This document shows positions 48,426-58,100 of a stretch of DNA of 64,000 nucleotides, one piece after another. The notes under the pieces were generated by a model. It was not told the origin of the DNA. It searched no databases and saw only the letters and a list, made by a program, of their open reading frames with translations. A program made the translations under genes and the position numbers. Each line of letters opens with the position of its first letter. The stretch's first letter is position 1. This DNA comes from Girardinichthys multiradiatus. Its lineage: Eukaryota > Chordata > Actinopteri > Cyprinodontiformes > Goodeidae. The stretch spans positions 10,525,936-10,589,935 of the forward strand of contig NC_061817.1 in assembly GCF_021462225.1 (NCBI RefSeq), written 5' to 3'.

Positions 48426-49993
48426 AAGGTCCTTCTCAAAATATTAGCATATTGTGATAAAGTTTATTATTTTCCATAATGTCATGATGAAAATTTAACA
48501 TTCATATATTTTAGATTCATTGCACACTAACTGAAATATTTCAGGTCTTTTATTGTCTTAATACGGATGATTTTGGCATACAACTCATGAAAACCCAAAA
48601 TTCCTATCTCACAAAATTAGCATATTTCATCCGACCAATAAAAGAAAAGTGTTTTTAATACAAAAAACGTCAACCTTCAAATAATCATGTACAGTTATGC
48701 ACTCAATACTTGGTCGGGAATCCTTTGGCAGAAATGACTGCTTCAATGCGGCGTGGCATGGAGGCAATAAGCCTGTGGCACTGCTGAGGTCTTATGGAGG
48801 CCCAGGATGCTTCGATAGCGGCCTTTAGCTCATCCAGAGTGTTGGGTCTTGAGTCTCTCAACGTTCTCTTCACAATATCCCACAGATTCTCTATGGGGTT
48901 CAGGTCAGGAGAGTTGGCAGGCAAATTGAGCACAGTGATACCATGGTCAGTAAACCATTTACCAGTGGTTTTGGCACTGTGAGCAGGTGCCAGGTCGTGC
49001 TGAAAAATGAAATCTTCATCTCCATAAAGCTTTTCAGCAGATGGAAGCATGAAGTGCTCCAAAATCTCCTGATAGCTAGCTGCATTGACCCTGCCCTTGA
49101 TAAAACACAGTGGACCAACACCAGCAGTTGACACGGCACCCCAGACCATCACTGACTGTGGGTACTTGACACTGGACTTCTGGCATTTTGGCATTTCCTT
49201 CTCCCCAGTCTTCCTCCAGACTCTGGCACCTTGATTTCTGAATGACATGCAGAATTTGCTTTCATCCGAAAAAAGTACTTTGGACCACTGAGCAACAGTC
49301 CAGTGCTGCTTCTCTGTAGCCCAGGTCTGTGGAATGCAGCACCTGTAGCCCATTTCCTGCACACGCCTGTGCACGGTGGCTCTGGATATTTCTACTCCAG
49401 ACTCAGTCCACTGCTTCCGCAGGTCCCCCAAGGTCTGGAATCGGCCCTTCTCCACAATCTTCCTCAGGGTCCGGTCACCTCTTCTCGTTGTGCAGCGTTT
49501 TCTGCCACACTTTTTCCTTCCCACAGACTTCCCACTGAGGTGCCTTGATACAGCACTCTGGGAACAGCCTATTTGTACAGAAATTTCTTTCTGTGTCTTA
49601 CCCTCTTGCTTGAGGGTGTCAATAGTGGCCTTCTGGACAGCAGTCAGGTCGGCAGTCTTACCCATGATTGGGGTTTTGAGTGATGAACCAGGCTGGGAGT
49701 TTTAAAGGCCCCAGAAATCTTTTGCAGGTGTTTAGAGTTAACTCGTTGATTCAGATGATTAGGTTCATAGCTCGTTTAGAGACCCTTTTAATGATATGCT
49801 AATTTTGTGAGATAGGAATTTTGGGTTTTCATGAGCTGTATGCCAAAATCATCCGTATTAAGACAATAAAAGACCTGAAATATTTCAGTTAGTGTGCAAT
49901 GAATCTAAAATATATGAATGTTAAATTTTCATCATGACATTATGGAAAATAATGAACTTTATCACAATATGCTAATATTTTGAGAAGGACCAG
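48426..49993 (-). mobile_element. Tc1-like transposon copy B, inside ERV2 pol
   Basis: The 1568-bp element has the same terminal sequences as copy A, with one base changed at each tip (AAGGTCC at left, GGACCAG at right), and TA on both sides (48424-48425 and 49994-49995). Inverted repeats are about 200 bp. It interrupts the ERV2 pol frame, so it is younger than ERV2. Confidence 0.95.
48703..49665 (-). CDS. Tc1 transposase, open frame with internal linker deletion (copy B)
   Basis: A single uninterrupted 320-codon frame from ATG 49665. Residues 1-110 form the bipartite helix-turn-helix DNA-binding domain (IGCSQSAVSRHLSGKS near 32-47; GRKKCGRK near 49-56, an AT-hook/nuclear-localisation-like basic stretch). 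The catalytic domain has Asp134 (SDESKF), Asp224 (QHDLAPAHS) and Glu259 (NPIENLW), giving DD34E spacing. Compared with copy A, about 16 residues between the two domains (around residue 113) are missing in frame. Fish Tc1 transposases are usually about 340 residues, so the shortening fits. All catalytic residues are present; whether the linker loss abolishes activity cannot be told from sequence. Confidence 0.85.
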   Translation of the reverse strand: MGKTADLTAVQKATIDTLKQEGKTQKEISVQIGCSQSAVSRHLSGKSVGRKKCGRKRCTTRRGDRTLRKIVEKGRFQTLGDLRKQWTESGVEISRATVHRRVQEMGYRCCIPQTWATEKQHWTVAQWSKVLFSDESKFCMSFRNQGARVWRKTGEKEMPKCQKSSVKYPQSVMVWGAVSTAGVGPLCFIKGRVNAASYQEILEHFMLPSAEKLYGDEDFIFQHDLAPAHSAKTTGKWFTDHGITVLNLPANSPDLNPIENLWDIVKRTLRDSRPNTLDELKAAIEASWASIRPQQCHRLIASMPRRIEAVISAKGFPTKY

Positions 49994-50129
49994 TATGTTA
50001 AGAGGGTGTCCCATCACTACATGAGCTGTTTTTTGGATTATTTTAGCCATCCCTGCTGCATGTCGGGTGCACTCATGATGTCTTTGTTCCATGTTGTCCA
50101 ACATTACACTTATATACATGAGGACTGTC

Positions 50130-52163
50130 CTAACCCCCCCCCCCCCCCCCCCCCCCCTTTTTTTTTTTTTGGAACAGCACACCATTGGCTGTGTGTGCTG
50201 TGACAGAAACATCCAAGTGGAAGGGCAACATGTAATCTGGATGTGCCAAATGTGTAGCTTGCGAGAGGCTGGTTTTTAAGTTAATGAACGCTTCTTCAGC
50301 TTCTCTGGTCCATTCAAGCGGGGCAGTGAGGTTTCTCATGCCCTGTCTTTTGACAAGCTCTCTAAGGGGTGCAGTGAGGTCGGTGTAGCCGGGCACAAAA
50401 GATCTGCTATACCCTGTGAATCCTAGGAAAGACAACATGTCCTTAACCAGGAGTGGTTTTGGGTGGGACAAAACTGCAGATTGGTGAGCTGGGGACATCC
50501 CCGTGCCAGGCTGGGAAACAACTCTGCCCAAAAAATCAACCTGGCGTCTGCAGATCTGGAGTTTGGCTTTGCTAACCTTGTAGCCTTTTTTAGCCAAATG
50601 TGACAGGACAATTGCTGTTGCCTCAAGGCATTCAGCCACAGTGGGCGTTGCGAGGAGAATGTCATCCACGTACTGAATCAGAGTGGTGTTTGGTGGTAAT
50701 AGGCAATCTTGGAGAGAGTCTTTTAGAACCTGATTGAAAATCCCTGGAGAAAGCGCGAATCCCTGCGGCAAACGAGTGTATCTATACCTATGAGATTTAT
50801 AGGTAAATGCAAAAATGTCCCTGCGTTCCTCAGCTAACGGAAGGCAGAAAAATGCGTTGGCCAGATCAATGCAGGTAAACCAGCAATGGTCAAGGTTCAG
50901 ATTTGTCAGAGCCACATAGGGATTGGGCACGGGAACGGTAGGGGTGGCCAAAGCTGCATTTATGGCCCGTAAATCATGTGCCATGCGCCATTTACCTGTC
51001 CCTTTTTTCTCCACCGGCAAAATGGGTGTGTTCCATGAAGAGGAATGTACAGACTCTAAAACACCCGAGTTCCAGAGGCCTTCCACTGTATCTTTAATGC
51101 CTAGTTCTGCTGCTGGCTTGTGAGGGTATTGGGGCTTCCATATTGGTTGGTCGGTGGTCAACTGAAAAGTAATGGGGGAACATTTAATCAGACCTACATC
51201 CGTGGGCCCCTCTGCCCAGAGGGTGGAAGGCATTTTTTCCACAACAGCAGCTGCCAGTGGATGCTCTGTTTTTTCCCTGCCATGGTGTCTGTCTAACTGA
51301 ACATGCTCCAGTGTGCCCACATCCGTGGAGTGGTTGAATATGCGATAAGTGTTCCCTGAGGGCGAATAAAAAAGGCTAGGGGTTGCCAAAGGCTGCCAAT
51401 CCTGTAGATTCAGGGAGCGTTTTAACACACCTCCAAGTTCACGTGCTTCATGACCTGGGTGCAGAGCCAAAGAAACATGAGGCACGCCATCAGACCACAT
51501 CCTAAACCACACTTCCTGCTCTCTAGTCAAATGAACCTCGGCCACCACTCCTTCTGGTGCTACATAAATGTCTGTGGTGGCAATGTCCCAGTGTGTACCC
51601 TCTAACTCGTCAGCAAAGCTTTCCTGGTAGCATTCACAATTATTTCTATCATAAAACAAGGTGTCAGGAGGAGGTACATAGGGCGCCAGAGTGGAGACCC
51701 AGGATTTCCACCGATGGAAAGCCGAGAGAATGCCTCTGTGCGCGGTGGTTTCAGGTTGCAGCAAAACCCAGTATATATCAGCTATTGAGTCCTGCAGTGG
51801 CTGGAGGAGGTACTGTCCATGAGAAAAAGAAGTGTTATTGTCACAAAATAACTGAATGCCATTGGGCAGGTGAACCTGCAGTCCATCAGTCCCACATAAA
51901 ATGGTTGCTCCCAGTTTTATTAACATGTCTCTACCCAGTACATTTACTGGTGTGTCAGTGGAGACTAGATAACTGTGATTCAGTATTTGTCCACCAATTT
52001 CAGTCTTTAAAGGCTTGGTATATGGCAGGACCTGCTTTGCCCCCGAGAACCCCATGACAGTTGTAGTCCTGGTGGAGAGTGTGTTTGGAGGAGCCTGTTT
52101 GATGGTTGAAGATGTGGCCACAATGTCCACCAGAAAAGGAAGGCTATTTCCGGACACAGTCAC
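50130..52163 (-). pseudogene. pol: ERV2 pro-pol: protease, linker, reverse transcriptase
   Basis: Open for 677 codons. The protease lies at the start, but its active-site triplet at 52116-52127 reads D-I-V-A where the family has D-T-G-A/S, so the catalytic site is altered. A GRDML segment follows at about residue 98. RT begins near residue 330: motif A CIDLANAFF, YTRLPQGFALSPG, and motif C YVDD at 50661-50672, then the FLGFTGYSRSFVPGYTDL thumb. It is in frame with gag after two stops (TAA 52266-52268 and a TGA about 50 bases on), which suits a readthrough arrangement. The 3' end runs into the homopolymer tract, after which Tc1 copy B splits pol. RT residues are otherwise intact. Confidence 0.9.
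50134..50170. repeat. C24-T13 homopolymer junction in ERV2 pol
   Basis: A run of 24 C followed by 13 T on the plus strand. On the minus strand it puts Lys and Gly runs into the pol frame at the end of the RT/connection domain and shifts the frame. It may be a slippage hot spot or a sequencing/assembly error. Confidence 0.9.
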
Positions 52164-52265
52164 AGACAGCAGGGGGTCCGCAGTCCCGCTGTCTTCTGGG
52201 GTCGGTGGGGACCTTCAGTGGTGCTCAGGCCAGCGACTAGGCTCGTCCCAGGCTGGTAATTGGAG

Positions 52266-53582
52266 TTATGGTCCGTATGCACCGCGTGCTGGGCCACCTC
52301 TGCTTCTGTATGGATGGGCCGGAGGAGCTATGGCGGGACCATAACACCCATACCCTCCGGGTGGACCATTCTTATGGGGGCAATCTTGGGCCCAGTGTCC
52401 AGGCTCATTGCAGTAATAACACACATCAGCATTACCCAGCCTCCTCTGTGGTCCTCTCTGAAATCCCCTTGCTCTTGGCCCTCCACGTCCCCCAAAACGA
52501 CCAGCATGTCCCTGATATGGGACCGAGGCCTGATGCCACGGTCCTGCTGTTTCTTGATTTCCAGGAAATGGAGGAGCCTGAGGGGGCTGAGACACTGCAC
52601 CTTCATACATAATTTTAGATGTTTTACCCTCCTTCTTCTTTTCCCCGACCTTCAGTTTAGCTTCTGCTAATTGCATTTTCTGGAGCTGAGTTTGTAACGT
52701 TTTTAATTCACTCTCCTCATCTTGTTTTGCCTCTTTGAGTTAAAATAAATTATGTATCAGGTGGCGATCCCATACTGCAATTTCTGATCCAGGCAGATCT
52801 GGGTTATCCTCCATGTTAGTTTTAACCTGCAGCGGTAACTCTCTTAAAACAGCATCACGGAACCAGTCCCTTTGGGGACCAGCTCCGTCTGGATTACTTC
52901 CTGTCTGTGTTTGCCACACGGATTTGCACTGATCTAAATATTCTCTAGGATTTGTGTTTGCGTTCCACTCAAATTTTGGAATGGTACGTCCTCTGGATAC
53001 TGGATACATTTGTCTAAGAGCTGTGCCTATATGAGTGGAATATACAGTAAGTAGGACCTCATCTGGTACTGTTGTTGTACCTGCAGCAAGCTCTATGTCC
53101 CGACAGCTGTGTGGCTTCATGCATCGTCCAGCAATGGCCCGATAGTCACCTAGAGCTAACGTGGTACCTGCTGTCAGGGAATCTAGAGTCTGTAACCATA
53201 TAGACGCTCCTTCTGAGATGGGAGGCAATTTGTCACACAAAGTGGTAAGATCTCCCAGTGCAAAAGGTTTGTATCTATTTGCTCCAAATTGTTGTTGGAA
53301 CAGTGGACCCATATAAGAAGATTTGGATTGAGTTCGGGGTCTCATGTTATAGCCATGTCCAGCAGGGGGAGGCATAGCCTCAGGTACTAGTGGCATTGGG
53401 GTTGAGGAAGATAACATAGCTTCCTCATTTTCAATTGGTGTCTGATTCTGTACTGTAATAGGTGGTGCCTGCATATGATAAGTTACTGCAGTCGGTGGTT
53501 CGTCTCTTATCCATTTCCCTGACACTGACATATTAACTGAGCCCTCAATTACATCGGCTTTCAGAGGTGTGACCAATTCCAT
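52266..53582 (-). pseudogene. gag: ERV2 gag, capsid and nucleocapsid, one internal stop
   Basis: Capsid-like region from 53582 to 52740, including the RPRTQSKSSYMGPLFQQQFG start and a WDRHLIHNLF end, then TAA at 52740-52742. The same frame reopens as nucleocapsid to 52266, with a zinc knuckle CYYCNEPGHWAQDC at 52380-52421 (CX2CX4HX4C) in a Gly/Arg-rich setting. One substitution therefore separates the two. Gag packages viral RNA and forms the core in the family. Confidence 0.85.
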
Positions 53583-53620
53583 ATCAGTAGGTGAATGGGA
53601 AATATACGGGGTGGAACACT

Positions 53621-54223
53621 TTATTGGGCCAGAAACTGGCCGCAGTTTGTCCCGTAATACCCGGTCAGCAAATGGATCAGTTTGTGGGGCCTGTGATATG
53701 AATGATAATACAGACCCATCAGTAGAATGTGAGGAGAGAAGAGAGGCAGGGGCCGAGCAGGGGGGTGAGGAGGAGGCTGAGGAGGAGGCTGAGCAGTTAC
53801 TGGCGGTAAATCACACATGCTTATTTGTCCCCCAGTTACTTTCAGTGTAGGATATGAGCCAGTAAGAGGAGAGGTGGGGGCCTTGTGGTGTGATAAAGCG
53901 GGCTGATCTGCTAAAAGTTCATATGATGGCAGCATTTCAACTGTACTGCTATCCTTAATCTGTTTACTCTTCCAGTCTCTGTTCTCAGTCATAGCATGAT
54001 CACTACTCTGCCACAAGAATCTCATTTGTAACCAAAACTTTTCGTCTTTTTCTGCTTTATTTGCCAGGTCCTTCCATTTTCCTCTGCTCAAACAACTGCT
54101 GTCTCTACACATTTTTTCAGCCAAATCTCTCTCTTTTCTTGCATTTTTTTTCTTCAAACTAAACCACTTGCCCACCGCAATGAGAGAGCTGCTCTCCACA
54201 GCTGCTTCTCCACAAATTTTCAC
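53621..54223 (-). pseudogene. gag: ERV2 gag N-terminal (matrix-like) part
   Basis: A 200-codon frame from ATG 54223 with a Lys-rich N-terminal region and, near residues 144-162, a Pro-rich stretch (TAQPPPQPPPHPPARPLP). It differs in frame from the capsid part; the change lies in or just after the Pro-rich stretch, about 53640-53780. No N-terminal Gly for myristoylation follows the ATG. Confidence 0.7.
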
Positions 54224-54882
54224 TCACTCCTAACAAGCCTGTAACACAGATTATTTCCTCTGCGCACAGCTCATGAGTTTTTTACCAAAAAGCCTGGTCT
54301 TGCTGAATTTTATGTCAGCTCACAGTTCATCACTTCACAGGACTTATTCTCAGACTATGTGTTTGTGCTTTTATTACGTCTGTAATCCGATTTTACTGAG
54401 GCAGAACTCACGTAAAACACGGCATTCACACCCACGTGTTTGTGCCTGATCTCAGTGTATTTACTTCTCTATAGAATTTGAGGTCTCTCAATTCCTTAGG
54501 CCTCAAACCTAGCTAACAGTAGACCTCCGTCGAGGACGTACTCTGAACTGCCACGTTCGAGAAACTACTATATTTTTCCACACAATACCACCACTAAGTC
54601 TTGTAATTCTCTTAAAACAACATCTTATTCACCAGTTTAAAACAACCTCCTATTCACCAGTTTAAATCCTAGTCAACATTTATGACACTCTTTTTCTTAC
54701 GTTTTGGCAGACTCAGACTTACTTAGACATCAGACACAATATTAATTTAGCCTATCGAAAATCCAAAAGCAGAGTTTTGATTAAACAAGTTCTGCTTACC
54801 TGTTTTGTAGTTTTGGCTAGCCCGTGTCTGATGCCTGTTGGTCCTCGTCAGTGGTCCGAATTTCTTTCGCCTGTTGTTCCAA
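54224..54882 (-). other. ERV2 leader region
   Basis: About 660 bases between the primer binding site and gag, where packaging and splice-donor signals would lie; none can be pinpointed. It has no coding capacity. Confidence 0.6.
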
Positions 54883-54900
54883 ATCCCGGACGAGCCACCA
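54883..54900 (-). other. ERV2 primer binding site, tRNA-Pro type
   Basis: TGGTGGCTCGTCCGGGAT on the minus strand, two bases inside the LTR. It differs by one base from the classical proline site TGGGGGCTCGTCCGGGAT of gammaretroviruses. Confidence 0.85.
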
Positions 54901-54902
54901 AT

Positions 54903-55328
54903 TGTTGAAGCCGTCTCTGCTTCCCCGGGTCCGTTGATTTGGGTACAGGTTTCAAAGAGTGAAATAAACACAAGTGCAATCTACTTATGTTCGCCTCTGC
55001 AGAGTGAGAGATGGAGACTCCAGCCATGTATCTGTGAGCCCAACTCTGCTCAACTCTTGCTTCCAGCTAGTTTTATTCAGTCTCAAGGGTGTGTTCAACA
55101 TATACATATATCATGTCCCACATGTATAACATAACATAACATAACAGTCCCTTAGGTCCAAATAAGGAATACTTCTGATTGTAACATGCAACTCATCCTC
55201 CACTGTCTCTGGCCTTCCCTATCCTCTTCTAATTTATGACCTTGCACTCTCTATGCTTCACTCCTTAAGGTTGACCCCCCCTATTTCCACACATTGCAGT
55301 TACACACATAGATAGTTTATATTCTACA
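54903..55328 (-). repeat. ERV2 5' LTR
   Basis: 426 bp; ends TGTTGAAGCC and ATATTCTACA on the plus strand. Besides the 27-bp absence and the extra ATAAC unit, about six substitutions separate it from the 3' LTR. Followed by the CCGT duplication (55329-55332). Confidence 0.95.
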
Positions 55329-55332
55329 CCGT

Positions 55333-58075
55333 ACTTATTCTGATTTATTCTTTTTTGGGAACTATTCCTCTTGTGGTGGATACAGTTGATATTTTTATTT
55401 TTTATTTTTTTGGACAACTGTCCTGTCCGGTGTCAGATGCTGTGCAGCCTGGAGGATTTTTCTTAATACTTTCTATTTTTGGACATTTCTTATGATGCAT
55501 TGCCATGGCAACGGGGTTGTTTCTTACAACCGGGAGCAGCTGATTAATATCTCAAAAGCTCAAATAATACTTCAACTACAACCCCAAATCCTTGATGAGT
55601 TGAAAAGGAGACGCCGTGGATGTAGAGCAGGAGCTAAGAGAACAGAGAGAAGGAGGAAGTTCAAACCATCTCTTCCGTCGATTATGATGGGCAATGTGAG
55701 ATCGTTGGGAAACAAGTTGGATGAACTCCAAGCCCTACAAAGGACCCGGCCAGAGTACCGGGCATGCAGTATTATGTGTTTTACTGAGACATGGCTGCAG
55801 GATCATATCCCCAACTCCAGCGTCTCTCTGCTGGGCTTTTTAACCATACGAGCAGACAGAGATTTAAAGAGGAGCGGCAAATGTAAAGGAGATGGACTGG
55901 CAGTACTTGTGAACAACAGATGGTGCAATCCAGGACATGTTACTGTGAAGTGTCGTCTCTGCAGTCCAGATATTGAACTGTTAGCAGCACATTCTCATCC
56001 ATATCATTTACCCAGAAAGTTCACCAGTGTTATTTTGGCAACAATATACGTTCCACCTTTAGCTGTTGCCGACACTGCATTTGATGCCATCAGCTCAGTT
56101 GTTAAGCTACAGACACAACACCCCAATGCATTTGTGGCAATGTCTGGTGATTTTAACCATGCTTCACTTTCTGCTACACTTCCAACGTTTCAACAGTTTG
56201 TCAGCTGCTTTACCAGAGAAAACAAAACATTGAATTTGTTTCATGCAAATGTCAAGGACTCATACATCTCTACAGCAAGACCTCCTCTAGGCAAAACAGA
56301 TCACAATCTTATTTTTCTCTGCTCGAAATATAAGCCCCTTGTTCAGAGACAGCCTGTAATAAAGAGGACTGTGAGAAAATGGTCACAGGAAACTGAAGAA
56401 GCCCTGCAAGGTTGCTTTGAGGCTACAAACTGGGACGCACTGTGCCAGCCACATGGAGAGGACATCAATGCCATGACTGAGTGTGTAACCGACTATATAA
56501 ACTTCTGTGTGGATAACATCATCCCCACCCGAACCGTGAGATGCTTCCCCAATAACAAACCCTGGATCCCCAGTGACCCGAAGGACCTGCTTAATAAGAA
56601 CAAAAGAGCCTTCAGAGAGGGAGACAGAGAATTATTGAGGAGTATACAGAAGCAACTTAAAGTCAAGATAAGAGACAGCAAGGAGGTGTACAAGAAGAAG
56701 CTGGAAAGCAAGCTCCGGCAAAAAAATATCAGAGATGTGTGGACATGGATGAAGAAGATCACAGGCTTCAAGCAGAAGGATGATCAGACCAATGAAGGTC
56801 TGGACAGAGCCAATGAACTGAACACATTCTTCAATAGGTTCAGTTCAGAAACAAGCTTTGCATCCTCCTCTCCTGCTCACAGCCAAACAGACATTCCACC
56901 CTCCTTTGACCCACAGCTGTCCAGTAACATCTCAAATTTTTTATCTTCCACCTCAGCCCTACACCCTTCTGCTTCTACATGTTTGCCTTCAACCATATCA
57001 GAAGATGCTGATGCTTCCTTTGCCTCCACCTTCCACCTGTGTGTCTCAAGAAGTCAGGTGAAGATGCAACTGGAGAGACTGAATCAGAATAAGGCTGCAG
57101 GTCCAGATCATGTCAGCCCTAGAGTCCTGAAGGCCTGCGCAGAGCAGCTCTGTGGGATTCTGCATCACCTCTTCAACCTTAGCCTGGCCCAGAAGAATGT
57201 TCCGGTTTTGTGGAAGACCTCCTGTCTTGTTCCGGTACCAAAGAAAACTCACCCATCAGTCCTCAATGACTATAGACCTGTTGCCCTGACATCCCACATC
57301 ATGAAGGTCCCAGAGAGACTCATGTTGGCCCACCTGAGTAAGCAAACAGTAAACCATCAGGACCCCCTTCAGTTTGCTTATCACTGTGGAGTTGGAGTTG
57401 AAGATGCCATCATACACCTGCTTCAACAAACCCACTGTCATCTGGACAAAGCCAGCAGCACTGTGAGGATCATGTTCTTTGATTTCTCCAGAACATTTAA
57501 CACAATCCAACCTGATTTGCTTTGTCAGAAACTCCAGAAGACTCAGGTGGAGGCCTCAACAATCTCCTGGATTAAAGACTACCTGACAAACAGACCGCAG
57601 TTTGTGAGACTGAAGGGTTGTGAGTCTAACCAGGTAGTCAGCAGCACAGGAGCAACACAGGGGACTGTACTCTCACCATTCCTTTTTACTCTGTACACCT
57701 CAGACTTCCAGTACAAGACAGACTCCTGTCATCTGCAGAAATACTCCAATGACTCTGCAGTCGTGGGGTGGATCAGAGATGGACAAGAACCTGAGTACAG
57801 GAAGGTGGTGGACCGCTTTGTGGCATGGTGTGGAAACAATCATCTCATCTTGAACGTGACTAAAACAAAGGAGATGATTGTAGATTTTAAGAGAAACAGG
57901 AATAAGTCAAAAACTATTTCTATCATGGGAGAAGAAGTGGAGGTGGTGGAGGAGTATAAATACCTCGGTGTTCACCTGGACAACAGACTAGAGTGGAGAT
58001 GCAACTGTGAAGCCAGAAATTGCAGAGGCAGACAATATTTCAAAATACCATATTTTTTTTATCTCTGACATAATG
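55333..58075 (+). mobile_element. LINE copy 2 (L2-like), 5' region hit by ERV2, 3' end missing
   Basis: The 5' untranslated part (55340-55490) matches copy 1 (about 36930-37085) and starts at the ERV2 junction, so ERV2 inserted into or beside the 5' end. The element breaks off at about 58010, in the RT thumb, 90 bases before an exon-like acceptor. The C-terminal part and 3' untranslated region seen in related LINEs are absent. Confidence 0.8.
55492..58068 (+). CDS. LINE endonuclease-reverse transcriptase ORF, 3'-truncated
   Basis: 858 codons without a stop. Endonuclease: NVRSLGNKLDEL (from about residue 66), catalytic Glu99 in FTETWL (codon 55786-55788), GDFNH (Asp220) and TDHN (Asp270; family usually SDH). 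RT: NDYRPVALTSHIMKV near residue 590, motif A FFDFSRTFNT (Asp664), GATQGTVLSPFLF near 720, motif C reads YSNDS with Asn753 (codon 57748-57750) where the family has Asp, so RT should be inactive. The last residues after LEWRCN are off-family, marking the truncation. An ATTGCCATGGCAACGG palindrome (RFX X-box-like) lies at 55498-55513. Such proteins nick DNA and copy the LINE RNA into it. Confidence 0.8.
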   Translation: MMHCHGNGVVSYNREQLINISKAQIILQLQPQILDELKRRRRGCRAGAKRTERRRKFKPSLPSIMMGNVRSLGNKLDELQALQRTRPEYRACSIMCFTETWLQDHIPNSSVSLLGFLTIRADRDLKRSGKCKGDGLAVLVNNRWCNPGHVTVKCRLCSPDIELLAAHSHPYHLPRKFTSVILATIYVPPLAVADTAFDAISSVVKLQTQHPNAFVAMSGDFNHASLSATLPTFQQFVSCFTRENKTLNLFHANVKDSYISTARPPLGKTDHNLIFLCSKYKPLVQRQPVIKRTVRKWSQETEEALQGCFEATNWDALCQPHGEDINAMTECVTDYINFCVDNIIPTRTVRCFPNNKPWIPSDPKDLLNKNKRAFREGDRELLRSIQKQLKVKIRDSKEVYKKKLESKLRQKNIRDVWTWMKKITGFKQKDDQTNEGLDRANELNTFFNRFSSETSFASSSPAHSQTDIPPSFDPQLSSNISNFLSSTSALHPSASTCLPSTISEDADASFASTFHLCVSRSQVKMQLERLNQNKAAGPDHVSPRVLKACAEQLCGILHHLFNLSLAQKNVPVLWKTSCLVPVPKKTHPSVLNDYRPVALTSHIMKVPERLMLAHLSKQTVNHQDPLQFAYHCGVGVEDAIIHLLQQTHCHLDKASSTVRIMFFDFSRTFNTIQPDLLCQKLQKTQVEASTISWIKDYLTNRPQFVRLKGCESNQVVSSTGATQGTVLSPFLFTLYTSDFQYKTDSCHLQKYSNDSAVVGWIRDGQEPEYRKVVDRFVAWCGNNHLILNVTKTKEMIVDFKRNRNKSKTISIMGEEVEVVEEYKYLGVHLDNRLEWRCNCEARNCRGRQYFKIPYFFYL

Positions 58076-58100
58076 ATTTTCTTATTTTTTGTTTTTACAG

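Larger units (their letters stand above)
44853..55328 (-). mobile_element. ERV2: class I (gamma/epsilon-like) endogenous retrovirus, no integrase
   Basis: Provirus on the minus strand: 5' LTR 54903-55328, proline-type primer binding site, leader, gag, pro-RT, RNase H, env, polypurine tract, 3' LTR 44853-45300. CCGT is duplicated at 44849-44852 and 55329-55332. The LTRs differ by about six substitutions and two indels by eye. Gag and pro-pol share a frame with a stop between, as in readthrough-type retroviruses. Integrase is nearly all missing between RNase H and env. A Tc1-like element (48426-49993) interrupts pol. It is related to ERV1 in pol and env but has unrelated-looking LTRs. Confidence 0.9.

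Noticed and set aside
49303..49705. Plus-strand ORFs over Tc1 copy B
   Set aside because: Antisense of the transposase; the same shadows occur antisense to copy A.
51557..52670. Plus-strand ORFs over ERV2 gag and pro
   Set aside because: Antisense of recognisable retroviral domains such as the zinc knuckle and protease.
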